From: Gemmatimonadota bacterium
GTDB taxonomy: Bacteria > Gemmatimonadota > Gemmatimonadetes > Longimicrobiales > Gaopeijiaceae
DNA: 13,417 nucleotides
Direction: 5' to 3'
NCBI GenBank assembly: GCA_030550695.1
Contig: JAUQOX010000057.1
Location: 1 to 13,417 of the forward strand
The notes below the pieces were generated by a model. That model did not search any database. It was not told the DNA's origin and saw only the letters and a list, made by a program, of their open reading frames with translations. Made by a program: the position numbers and the translations under genes. Positions 1 through 7,648 of the stretch are shown piece by piece; the stretch's first letter is position 1, and every line of letters starts with the position of its first letter.

Positions 1-120
1 GGGTTCCGGACCCGCGGCGGTGCTGCCGGGGTGGGACGGACCACCACAGCCTCGGTCATGTTCATGACTCTGACGGTTCTCATCATGGACGCCCTTTTCC
101 CGCCTTTGCTGCTGAACTGA
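1..120 (+). CDS. mlaE: MlaE-family ABC transporter permease, C-terminal end only
   Basis: The window opens inside this gene; 39 codons and a TGA stop at 118-120 remain. The visible peptide begins GFRTRGGAAGVGRTTT and continues into a hydrophobic helix ending in LLLN. The G-rich segment followed by VGRTTT and a last transmembrane helix is the usual end of MlaE permeases, the inner-membrane subunit of the MlaFEDB phospholipid transporter. It lies 41 bases upstream of an MlaF-like ATPase and an MlaD-like MCE protein, the standard gene order, which strengthens a call made from a short fragment. The start and most of the protein are outside the window. Confidence 0.85.
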   Translation, partial: GFRTRGGAAGVGRTTTASVMFMTLTVLIMDALFPPLLLN

Positions 121-161
121 AACGGCGTCTGCTACGGGGAAAGAGAGAGAGCCGGTAGCCC

Positions 162-932
162 ATGATCCGCTATCGCCAGATCTACAAGGCCTTCGATGAG
201 CCCGTCCTAGCAGGGGTGGATTTGGTGGTCCACGAAGGGGAGATGTTCGGGCTGTTCGGGCCTTCGGGGACGGGCAAGAGCGTCCTCCTGAAGACCACCC
301 TCGGGCTCATCGTACCGGATCGCGGCGATGTCCTGCTCAACGGTCGTTCCGTGTTTTTCGGGGATCGGAGGTCGCTGGAAGAGGTGCGGAGGAAAGTCGG
401 ATATGTCTTCCAGAACTCCGCCCTTTTCGATTCGATGAACGTTTATGAGAATGTTTGCATGGGGATACCGGAACGCGAGCTCCGGACCCTTTCCCGCAAG
501 GAGACGGCCCGACGGGTGTGGGAAGCCCTGGAGAGGGTGAACCTGGATCCCCCATCGGTCCTGCACAAACTGCCCTCCGAACTTTCCGGGGGGATGCGGA
601 AGAGGGTTGGTATCGCCCGGGCGATCGTGGGGCGACCCTCCATCCTCCTGTGGGATGAGCCCACGACGGGCCTGGATCCCGTGAACACCGCTGCGGTGGA
701 ACGGCTGATCTTACAGCTTTCTCGGGATCTCGAGGTCACTTCCGTCATCGTCACCCACGACATCGAGGGGGGGCTCCTGATGTGTCACCGGGTGGCCATG
801 CTGGAGGGAGGAAAGATCCGGTTCTGTGGAACACCGGAGGAGTTCCGGAAAAGCCCGGACCCCGTAGTTCAGGCTTTCGTGGACCGGGCTAGGGCCGAAG
901 CGGCGTTGAACGATGGAATTGTCCTGACATGA
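162..932 (+). CDS. mlaF: MlaF-like ABC transporter ATP-binding protein
   Basis: A 256-residue cytoplasmic ATPase that powers phospholipid transport through MlaE and MlaD. All nucleotide-binding motifs are visible: Walker A GPSGTGKS at residues 33-40, Q-loop Gln84, signature LSGGM at 141-145, Walker B ILLWDEP at 161-167 followed by TTGLDP, and switch His199 in VTHD. Length and the GMRKRVGIARAI stretch after the signature match the MlaF group of ABC proteins. The ATG at 162 places the start just before the first beta strand (MIRYRQIYKAF), as in relatives; the Shine-Dalgarno is weak and purine-rich (AAAGAGAGAG near 140-149). The gene follows mlaE and overlaps mlaD by four bases (ATGA, 929-932), so translation is probably coupled. 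The product name is firm; which lipid moves, and in which direction, is not shown. Confidence 0.95.
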   Translation: MIRYRQIYKAFDEPVLAGVDLVVHEGEMFGLFGPSGTGKSVLLKTTLGLIVPDRGDVLLNGRSVFFGDRRSLEEVRRKVGYVFQNSALFDSMNVYENVCMGIPERELRTLSRKETARRVWEALERVNLDPPSVLHKLPSELSGGMRKRVGIARAIVGRPSILLWDEPTTGLDPVNTAAVERLILQLSRDLEVTSVIVTHDIEGGLLMCHRVAMLEGGKIRFCGTPEEFRKSPDPVVQAFVDRARAEAALNDGIVLT

Positions 933-1885
933 CCAAGGAAGAAGGCACCCAGGCCTCCGCCCTGGGGGGTCCCTCCGAAGAGGAGCTTCTGCGGGCTGTG
1001 CCCCGGGGAGCTTCCCGGGGGGAGTTCAAGATCGGCGTTTTCGTGCTGCTGGGGATCGCAGCCTTACTGACCACCCTCTTCCTCCTGACCGATCCCAGTA
1101 CCTTCCGGGGAAGATACCGGCTGCTGGCGGTGGTGGAGGAGGCCGGGGGGATCCGCCGGGGAGACCCCGTACAGATGAAAGGGGTGAACATCGGGCGGGT
1201 CATGGATTTTGCCCTGGTCCCGGAGGGTGTCGCCTTGACCCTGGAGTTGGAAGGACGATGGAAGGTGCCGGACGACTCCCGGGTCCGGCTCATCTCCTCC
1301 GGCCTCCTGGGGGGGCGGACCGTGGAAGTGGTTCCCGGGGGGAGCAGCCGCCCCCTTCCCCCCGGAGCCACGTTGCCCGGCGAATTGGTGGAAGGAATCC
1401 TGGAGTTCCCACCTGAGCTGGGGCGGGAAGCCCAACGGGTCCTGGAAAGGCTGCAGGATCTGCTGGCCGAGCCCACGGTGACGTCGGCCCGGTCCGGTGT
1501 CCAGGAGGTCCGGACCCTGTTGGTGAACCTTAATGCCCTGGTGAAGGCACAGCAGGGGGAAATCAGCCGCCTGACGGCTTCCCTCAACCGGTCGGCCCAG
1601 GCATTGGAAACCGGTCTGGGATCCGGCGAGGAGCTTGCCGGCGTCCTTGCCCAGGCCGACAGCACCTTCCTCATCCTGGCCAGGACGGGTCAACGGCTGG
1701 AACGGGCCGCCGACCGCCTCGACCGGATTCTTCAAAGGGTGGAGGCGGGGGAAGGCACCCTGGGCCAGTTGGCCATCAACCCGGAACTCTACCGATCCGT
1801 TTCGGCTGCAGCCCAAAGCCTCCAGGCCCTGGCCGAGGACATCCGGGCGAACCCTCGCCGGTACCTTCGGCTGGAAATCTTCTAG
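929..1885 (+). CDS. mlaD: MCE-domain substrate-binding protein of the Mla transporter (MlaD-like)
   Basis: A 318-residue protein anchored by one N-terminal membrane helix at about residues 34-54 (KIGVFVLLGIAALLTTLFLL), preceded by a 30-residue cytoplasmic tail. A single MCE domain follows at about 62-140, with the conserved turns GIRRGDPVQMKGVNIGRV and GLLGGRTVEVVPGG. MCE domains form hexameric rings that pass lipids across the periplasm. After the MCE domain come about 150 residues of mostly helical, low-aromatic sequence rich in Leu, Ala, Gln and Arg, consistent with a long helix or coiled coil. E. coli MlaD lacks such a tail; PqiB/YebT-type or mycobacterial Mce proteins have longer helical ends. 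The gene overlaps mlaF by four bases and ends the operon; no mlaB or mlaC follows. Confidence 0.92.
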   Translation: MTKEEGTQASALGGPSEEELLRAVPRGASRGEFKIGVFVLLGIAALLTTLFLLTDPSTFRGRYRLLAVVEEAGGIRRGDPVQMKGVNIGRVMDFALVPEGVALTLELEGRWKVPDDSRVRLISSGLLGGRTVEVVPGGSSRPLPPGATLPGELVEGILEFPPELGREAQRVLERLQDLLAEPTVTSARSGVQEVRTLLVNLNALVKAQQGEISRLTASLNRSAQALETGLGSGEELAGVLAQADSTFLILARTGQRLERAADRLDRILQRVEAGEGTLGQLAINPELYRSVSAAAQSLQALAEDIRANPRRYLRLEIF

Positions 1886-1992
1886 GGCGCTGGAGGGATC
1901 CGGTCCCCTGGGGTTCAGCCCCCGGGCCCCGGTCTCCGAAGTGACCTTCGCCGAGGGGCCGAGGACCGGGATCACCTAACGAGCGAGGCGCA
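1886..1992. other. Convergent intergenic region with a possible hairpin
   Basis: This 107-base gap separates the ends of mlaD (plus) and the barrel protein gene (minus). At 1937-1950 there is a perfect five-pair stem (CGAAG, loop TGAC, CTTCG). It can extend by three more pairs (CTC 1934-1936 with GAG 1953-1955) across a CC bulge, and it is flanked by G/C-rich inverted segments. No run of T follows on either strand, so a classical intrinsic terminator is not shown; Rho-dependent ending or a weak bidirectional terminator are both possible. Confidence 0.3.
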
Positions 1993-4900
1993 CTACCACC
2001 CCGGGGCGAGGTTGAACCCCCAATGCCAACCCTTCTGGGGCCGCTGCCAGGGGTAGGCGTAGTAAATTTCAAGAATCAACATCCCCAGGATGTTGGCCCG
2101 CGCCGACAAGCCGGTGCTGAACAAGGGGATCCGGCCGGTTGCCGACCGCTGAATCTTCCAGCTGTCTATGGGGTTCTCGTTGTCCCAGGCGATCCCCGCA
2201 TCGGCGAAGGCCACGAGTTCCACCGGCACATAGGGCAGGTTGACCAGGCCGAACTGGTCGGTGCCCAGGAAAGGCACTCGGATCTCGGCGTTGGCCACCG
2301 CAAGCCTCTGCCCGAAGAGCCGATCGAAGACCGGGCAGCTTCCGTCCGGGGTCTCGCCGCACTCCCGGGCATCGAAACTTTCCCAGGAATAGCCCCGGAT
2401 GAGGGTTTCGTAGCCCAAGAAGAGGGGGCGGATGTAGTTGCTGTTCACGAGGAAGCTCGAATACCGGTAACGGCCCATGTGGAGGCCCCGGAAGGCCAGC
2501 GTGAGGTTGAGGGTCGGATTGAAATAGCGCCGGTAATCCGCAAGGAGGGTTTCGAAGCGGGCCGAGCCCCGGGTGAATCCCAGCTCCAACCGGTAGCGTT
2601 CCCCCCGCACCGGGGACGTGAAAGCCGCAAAGGAACGGTCACCCACCAGGGCCACCGAGCCCTCCAGGAGGTTCAACGGGTCCGGCTCCAACTCGTCGCG
2701 CTGGACCCTTCGGATATCCACCAGGGTGTTCCCCAGGTACAGGTACTGGTCCTGTTCGATGTCGTAAGAGTAGCGGGTATAGCCTAGGGTTCCTTCCAGG
2801 CGTCGTGTCTGGGAGAAGGGCAGGGCGAGGAGGGTGGTAAAGTTGTCCAAGAAGATGCGGTATCGGGTTTCCACATAGGCGTTGTACGTGACGCCCGAGC
2901 CTGCATCCCGCACCCGATCGAAGCCGTAGAACAGATACTGGAAAGGAATGCGGCCCGCTGCATACCCCCAGTTCCAGCGGCGGGTCTGATTCAAATAGAA
3001 GAGTTGGCCTCCCACATCCTTGAGGGTGCCCTGAGCCGAAACCGCCACACCGAGGATACGATCCCCCAACATGTCCGAGAAGTAGGCGGAAGTCCCCCCT
3101 CCGATATAGTTCCCGAAGGCGTCGGTCCCCACCCCCACCGTAGGCTGACCTATGAAGTCCAACTGCAACCTGGAGCGGAAAGGGAGGGCGTCGGCGACGG
3201 TATAGGTCCCTGGAGGGACCAGACCCGTGTCGGGATCGTCCAGATAGGCCATCACCCTGCTGGGAACCCTCGTCTGTGAGGGGGGAAGCCGTCTACCGGG
3301 GCCTGGCGGTCCCGCTTCTTCCGGTCGGGCCAGGCTGTCCAGCTCGGACGGCTCCAGGGTGTAGATGTGGAACTCGAACCCGTCGAAAACCGAGAAGGCC
3401 ATGCGTCCGTCCCGCTGGGCCACGCTCATGGCCGGGGAGGACCAGGTGATCCCGCTCACGGCCGTCGCCACCCTGGTGACGCGCTCCAGCGCCCCGGTCT
3501 CGAGACGGTAGCGATAAACGTCGCTGAAGCCGTCGGGGTCGGAGAGGAAATAGATGTCCTTGCCGTCCGGGGAGAATTGAGGATTGATGTGCTTCACCCT
3601 CGGTCCGAAGAGGGAGAGCGTACGGATCTTCCCCGATTCCAGGTCGAGAAGGCCCAGCTGGAACTTCGCATAGGTCAAGCGCTCACGGTCGGTGAACTCG
3701 GACCGATCCGTGATGAAAGCCACCGTCTTCCCATCCGGCGAAAAGGTGGGCTGAAAATCCGCATACCAGTCGTCGGTCAAGCGGGTGGTGGTCCCGGTGT
3801 CCAAGTCGTACAGGTACAGGTCCGTGATCCCATTGCGGGTCCCGGAGAACACCAGCTTCTTGTTGTCGGGAGACCATGAAGGCCCCTGCATGGCGCCGAG
3901 TTCACGCACCCTGATCTGTCTCCGGATCCTGCCGGACTGGGCATCGGCCACCACCAACTGGTTGTCTCCCCCCGCGAACACCACATAGGCCAGGAGACTT
4001 CCGTCCCAGGACCAGGCGCCCGAAGAGTCAATGAAGCGAAGGGCATCGAAATGGGGGTCCGCGTTGGAGCTGGCCAAGGTCCTGAGGATCCTTCCGGTGC
4101 GGGCATCGGCAAGGTACAGATCAAAGGAGAAGAGCCCCTTCTCGGACATGAACACCAGCCGGGTGCCATCGGGGCTCAGGGAGGGGGCGAGATTCTGTGT
4201 ACCGGCTCCCGTGGAGGGGGCCAAGATCAGACGGCCCACCTCGGAAGGCGGGGTACGTCCTTCCATGAGGGGGAGATATTCCGTCCGGACGGCCTCCGCC
4301 CAGGCCAGGGAAAGGGAATCTGGCCGGATTCCCAGCACGCTCTCCAGAGCTCCCTCCCAGCCCAACCGCAGGGCAGCCCGATAGATCTCCACCACGGCGT
4401 CGTCACCGTAAACCCCTGCGATGTAGGCCCACAACGCCTGCCCGAAGCGGTAGGGGAAATAACGGACCTCCCGATTCATCTGTGCGATGGTGGGGATGTC
4501 GTTGCGGCGGACGGCGTCCCTCAGCCACATGGCCGTCAAGGGATCGTCCCGCCCCACCGACAGGTACTCGGACATTCCCTCCACCAACCATCCGGGGAGC
4601 CTGGCCAAGCCTTGCATCCCCAGGCCCAGCCCCGACTGGGCCAAGTTGTATTGGAAGGCGTGGACCAACTCATGCCCCAGGACGTGATCCGTATCCTGAT
4701 ACGACCCGGTCATGGGCATGATCACCCGATTCTTCAGGGACTCGGTTACGCCGCCGGTGGATTCGCCGAGGAAGCCCTGCAGGGTGTTGGTCTGTTGGAA
4801 GTCCGGGTGATCGGCGTAAAGGATGAGGGGCTTGCGCTGCTCGAATTCATGCTGGAAGAGCCGAGCAAAGCGCTCGTACCACCTCTCGGCCATGCGAGCC

Positions 4901-5127
4901 ACGTCCTCGATGAGGGGACCGGTGGGGGCGTCGAAATGGATATCGAAATGAGGAGTGGAAAGGACGCGGAAGTCGAACCGGTCGTAGCGCACCTTGTTGC
5001 GCCCGAAGTACTGGGCCTGAACCGGGGGGGTGATCCCAAGGCCCAAGGCCAAAGCCAGGACTGTCCCCGCCACAGGCCGTGTCCAGGGGAAGCCTTGCCA
5101 CCCTCGCGGCCGATCCCGAGTTCCCAT
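1993..5127 (-). CDS. Outer-membrane fusion: HExxH metallopeptidase, PD40 beta-propeller and Omp85-like barrel
   Basis: A 1044-residue exported protein. Residues 1-38 look like a signal peptide (hydrophobic GTVLALALGLGI, cleavage after VQA). Residues about 45-290 resemble the peptidase MA family: HELVH at 152-156 gives two zinc ligands and the catalytic Glu, and WLVEGMSEY at 180-188 supplies a likely third ligand, Glu183. Residues about 310-595 hold six PD40/TolB-like blades, several marked SPDG or SPDN. Residues about 650-1044 are alternating, aromatic-rich beta strands with LIRGYSW at 909-915 and FADAG at 975-979, as in Omp85-type barrels; RGY lies about 134 residues from the end. POTRA domains are not apparent. 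The ATG at 5127 is preferred over longer in-frame options because AAGGAG sits eight bases upstream and the signal peptide follows. Domains are seen; the function (outer-membrane protease, secretion or assembly) is inferred. The gene is monocistronic and divergent from the stress protein. Confidence 0.85.
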   Translation of the reverse strand: MGTRDRPRGWQGFPWTRPVAGTVLALALGLGITPPVQAQYFGRNKVRYDRFDFRVLSTPHFDIHFDAPTGPLIEDVARMAERWYERFARLFQHEFEQRKPLILYADHPDFQQTNTLQGFLGESTGGVTESLKNRVIMPMTGSYQDTDHVLGHELVHAFQYNLAQSGLGLGMQGLARLPGWLVEGMSEYLSVGRDDPLTAMWLRDAVRRNDIPTIAQMNREVRYFPYRFGQALWAYIAGVYGDDAVVEIYRAALRLGWEGALESVLGIRPDSLSLAWAEAVRTEYLPLMEGRTPPSEVGRLILAPSTGAGTQNLAPSLSPDGTRLVFMSEKGLFSFDLYLADARTGRILRTLASSNADPHFDALRFIDSSGAWSWDGSLLAYVVFAGGDNQLVVADAQSGRIRRQIRVRELGAMQGPSWSPDNKKLVFSGTRNGITDLYLYDLDTGTTTRLTDDWYADFQPTFSPDGKTVAFITDRSEFTDRERLTYAKFQLGLLDLESGKIRTLSLFGPRVKHINPQFSPDGKDIYFLSDPDGFSDVYRYRLETGALERVTRVATAVSGITWSSPAMSVAQRDGRMAFSVFDGFEFHIYTLEPSELDSLARPEEAGPPGPGRRLPPSQTRVPSRVMAYLDDPDTGLVPPGTYTVADALPFRSRLQLDFIGQPTVGVGTDAFGNYIGGGTSAYFSDMLGDRILGVAVSAQGTLKDVGGQLFYLNQTRRWNWGYAAGRIPFQYLFYGFDRVRDAGSGVTYNAYVETRYRIFLDNFTTLLALPFSQTRRLEGTLGYTRYSYDIEQDQYLYLGNTLVDIRRVQRDELEPDPLNLLEGSVALVGDRSFAAFTSPVRGERYRLELGFTRGSARFETLLADYRRYFNPTLNLTLAFRGLHMGRYRYSSFLVNSNYIRPLFLGYETLIRGYSWESFDARECGETPDGSCPVFDRLFGQRLAVANAEIRVPFLGTDQFGLVNLPYVPVELVAFADAGIAWDNENPIDSWKIQRSATGRIPLFSTGLSARANILGMLILEIYYAYPWQRPQKGWHWGFNLAPGW

Positions 5128-5135
5128 AATGTTTT

Positions 5136-5141
5136 CTCCTT
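5136..5141 (-). promoter_or_regulatory. Ribosome binding site of the peptidase/propeller/barrel gene
   Basis: On the minus strand AAGGAG lies eight bases before the ATG at 5127. It decides between this start and in-frame upstream Met codons (reaching 5424), which would put about 99 residues before the signal peptide and run into the divergent stress-protein gene. Confidence 0.75.
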
Positions 5142-5275
5142 GAGCTTGGGGCCTCCCTAGGGCAGGTGGCACCCGACTCACGATGTGGGGTTTCGTATCC
5201 ATACACCGTCCCGTTCTCGGGGGTCCCGCCGGGGCCAGGGAATCCTCTGTCGGCCTGGAAAGGGGATGATGCAGC

Positions 5276-6511
5276 ATGGGAGAGACACTTCTGGTGGCCA
5301 CCGACGGTTCGTCTTCGGCCATGGGAGCGCTCCGTTTGGCAGCGTCCCTGGCCCGCCGCGACCGGAAACGGGTGGAAGTGGTGGCGGTGGTGGAGCCGGT
5401 GCCGTTCTTCGACGCCGGTTTCATGGTGGCGCTCCCGGAAATGGAGGTCTACGAGGCGCGCCGGCAGGCCCTGCTCCGGGAGGTTCAGGCCCAAGTGGAG
5501 GCGGTGGGAGGAGGTGGAAACTGGAACATCCACATCGATCAAGGTCTCCCGGCGGCCCGGATCGTCCAGCGAAGTCAAGACGTGGGCGCCACCCTCATCG
5601 TGGTGGGCAGGGGTCGCCGTGGCCCTCTGGATCGGATCCTGGGCACGGAGACGGCGCTACAGGTCATTCGCATCTCCCACGTTCCTGTGCTGGTGGTACC
5701 CGAAGAGGGAGGGGAACCCCCACGCTCCGCGGCGGTGGGGGTGGATTTCAGCGGCTTCGGGCCTCGGGCGGCAAGGATGGCCCTGGGGGTCCTCCAGCCG
5801 CCGGCCGAGCTGGTCCTGGTGCACGTCCTGTCTGGCCTGGAGTTTCTCCCCGGCCCCACGGGTGCCTGGCGGAAGGACTACGAGGCCGAGGTACGGCGCC
5901 GCCTGGAGGAAATGGCGGCAGAGTTGGGGGGGACAACCGGTGCTACCGTCCGGGCCCAGCTCCTGGAGGGGGAGCCGGCCAAGGAGATCCTGAAGTTCGT
6001 GGAAAAGCAGGGCCTGGATTTGGTCGTATGCGGCAGCCACGGGCTTTCCTTCGTGGCTAGGGTGCTCCTCGGGAGCGTTTCCACCCGACTGGTCCGCGGC
6101 TCGCCGGGGCCGGTATTCGTGGTGCCTCCCTTGGAACCCGTTGACGAGCTCCGGCCTGCCCGCGAGGGGGAGGCGGGCAAGGGGGATTCGGAAGAGCACC
6201 CTTGGGTGGTGCTGGTGGCTGAGTTCGCCCGGGCCGTCGTCGGAAAACGAACCAGCCTCGAGGTCCAGGATCCGGACCTGGGGGTCCAGGTTTGTGGGCG
6301 CGGGCTCCCCCTGCAGGGGGTCCGCTTCGACCCCCAGCAAGAGCGCCTCGAAATCCATCTTGGCGAAGAGGGGGTGTCGGGAGCCCACCTGAGCCACGCC
6401 CTGGCCGGTGTGGAAGCCCTCGACCTGCTGCGGGGACCGGAAGGAACCCCCATGGGACTGCGGATCGGCCTGCGGCGCGGTCAGGCCATCCTATCGGTGG
6501 TTTCGGACTGA
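5276..6511 (+). CDS. Tandem universal stress protein with an extra C-terminal domain
   Basis: A 411-residue soluble, probably cytoplasmic protein. Two UspA domains are visible. The first spans about residues 3-142 (LLVATDGSS start, GRGRRGPLDRILGT near 111-124, VPVLVVP end). The second spans about 151-285 (AVGVDFSG start, GSHG at 253-256, GS at 266-267, PVFVVPP end). The second matches the ATP-binding pattern G-2x-G-9x-G(S/T) exactly; the first is one residue short between the first two glycines, so its nucleotide binding is less certain. After a charged linker (about 286-306), residues 307-411 form a separate small domain with LPLQGVRFD and LEIHLGEE segments. It recalls the DUF5335 family, but that match is from memory. 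The start at 5276 has AAAGGGG about ten bases upstream. Tandem UspA proteins act in stress survival; the tail's role is unknown. Confidence 0.85.
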   Translation: MGETLLVATDGSSSAMGALRLAASLARRDRKRVEVVAVVEPVPFFDAGFMVALPEMEVYEARRQALLREVQAQVEAVGGGGNWNIHIDQGLPAARIVQRSQDVGATLIVVGRGRRGPLDRILGTETALQVIRISHVPVLVVPEEGGEPPRSAAVGVDFSGFGPRAARMALGVLQPPAELVLVHVLSGLEFLPGPTGAWRKDYEAEVRRRLEEMAAELGGTTGATVRAQLLEGEPAKEILKFVEKQGLDLVVCGSHGLSFVARVLLGSVSTRLVRGSPGPVFVVPPLEPVDELRPAREGEAGKGDSEEHPWVVLVAEFARAVVGKRTSLEVQDPDLGVQVCGRGLPLQGVRFDPQQERLEIHLGEEGVSGAHLSHALAGVEALDLLRGPEGTPMGLRIGLRRGQAILSVVSD

Positions 6512-6646
6512 GGAGGTGGTTCCGGAGGCTTTACAGGGTCTCCGGCAAATCCTAGGTTCCGGCCGAGCCGGGGGTGAGGTCAATGCGAGGCGCTTTCGGG
6601 CGCGCCCCCGGACCGGACGACCCATGGGGCATGCCGGGGGGCGTGG

Positions 6647-7648
6647 GTGCGGCGTTTATCCCTGAAAAGAGCAGAAGAGATCCTGGCGGGGGTACGGCAG
6701 GTTCGGGCCCTGGTGGTGGGCGACCTTATGCTGGACCGCTACATCGTCGGGGAGGTGGAGAGAATCTCGCCAGAGGCTCCTGTCCCGGTGGTGAAGGTGG
6801 AAGGGGAGAGGGTCGGGTTGGGTGGGGCGGGGAATGTGGCTGCGAATCTCACGGCCTTGGGTGCGGCCTGCGCGGTGGTGGGCTGCGTAGGGGACGATGG
6901 CGAGGGGGCTCTGGTTCTGGACCTGCTCTCCCGGAGGGGGATCGACGTTTCGGGCGTGGTGGTGCTGAAGGACCGGCCTACCACGGTAAAGACACGGATC
7001 ATGGCCCGGCACCACCACGTGGTCCGGGTGGACCGGGAGGAGACCGCGGACGTTCCCGAGTCGGTGGCCCAGGCCCTTCAGGACGAGGTGCTCCGGCTGG
7101 TGCCCACGGTTCAGGGGATAGCCTTGGAGGACTACAACAAGGGGGTGTTGGTCCCTTCCCTGATCCGTTCCACCCTGGAGGCCGGCAAGGAGAGGAGCCT
7201 CCCGGTGGTGGTGGATCCGAAACGCCGCCGCTTCTTCGACTATTCGGGTGCCACCGTCTTCAAACCCAACCTGAGGGAACTGGAAGAGGCCTTGGGGGAG
7301 ACCGCTCTTCCCGAGGATCCGGTTTGGCTGGAGGCCGCCCGTGCCCGGGTGGGTTGTGAGGTCTTGTTGGTCACCTTAGGCGACCGGGGCATGGCCCTGG
7401 TGGATGCCGAAGGGCGGCACACCCGCATTCCCGCCGTGGCCCGGGAGGTCTACGATGTCTCGGGGGCGGGCGACACGGTGACGGCCGTGGTCACGGCCGT
7501 GCTGGCTCAGGGAGCCGAGCCCCACGAAGCAGCCATCTTGGCCAACTATGCGGCGGCGGTGGAGGTGGGGAAGGCGGGGGTGGCGGTGGTGACCCCACGG
7601 GAAATCTTGCATCAACAGGCATGGACCTTGAGCGAGGAAGAGTCATGA
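6647..7648 (+). CDS. hldA: D-glycero-beta-D-manno-heptose-7-phosphate kinase (single domain)
   Basis: A 333-residue PfkB-family sugar kinase. It phosphorylates heptose 7-phosphate at C1 to give the 1,7-bisphosphate on the route to ADP-heptose for the LPS core. Diagnostic segments are GDLMLDRY (25-32), RISPEAPVPVVKVE (39-52), GGAGNVAANLTALGA (59-73), EDYNKG (161-166), FKPN (205-208) and the catalytic GAGDT (273-277) with Asp276 as base. It ends after the kinase domain, so the nucleotidyltransferase half found in bifunctional HldE is missing and should be encoded elsewhere as hldC. The start is GTG at 6647; no ATG fits the frame before the core motif, and the upstream G run is only a weak ribosome site. 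The stop overlaps ridA by four bases. No obvious signal is seen in the 135 bases upstream. Confidence 0.92.
   Translation: MRRLSLKRAEEILAGVRQVRALVVGDLMLDRYIVGEVERISPEAPVPVVKVEGERVGLGGAGNVAANLTALGAACAVVGCVGDDGEGALVLDLLSRRGIDVSGVVVLKDRPTTVKTRIMARHHHVVRVDREETADVPESVAQALQDEVLRLVPTVQGIALEDYNKGVLVPSLIRSTLEAGKERSLPVVVDPKRRRFFDYSGATVFKPNLRELEEALGETALPEDPVWLEAARARVGCEVLLVTLGDRGMALVDAEGRHTRIPAVAREVYDVSGAGDTVTAVVTAVLAQGAEPHEAAILANYAAAVEVGKAGVAVVTPREILHQQAWTLSEEES

Noticed and set aside
4051..5160. Long plus-strand open frame (369 codons) opposite the barrel protein gene
   Set aside because: It is antisense to the peptidase domain, has no family motif, and its low-complexity Gly/His/Pro/Gln composition is what a G+C-rich gene gives on its other strand.
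5128..5424. N-terminal extension of the barrel protein to an upstream start at 5424
   Set aside because: It would bury the signal peptide 99 residues in and overlap the divergent stress gene; a strong ribosome site marks the ATG at 5127.
6512..6646. A possible small gene or riboswitch before the heptose kinase
   Set aside because: The ATGs at 6624 and 6631 are out of frame with the kinase and give no recognisable product; no conserved RNA element was recognised.
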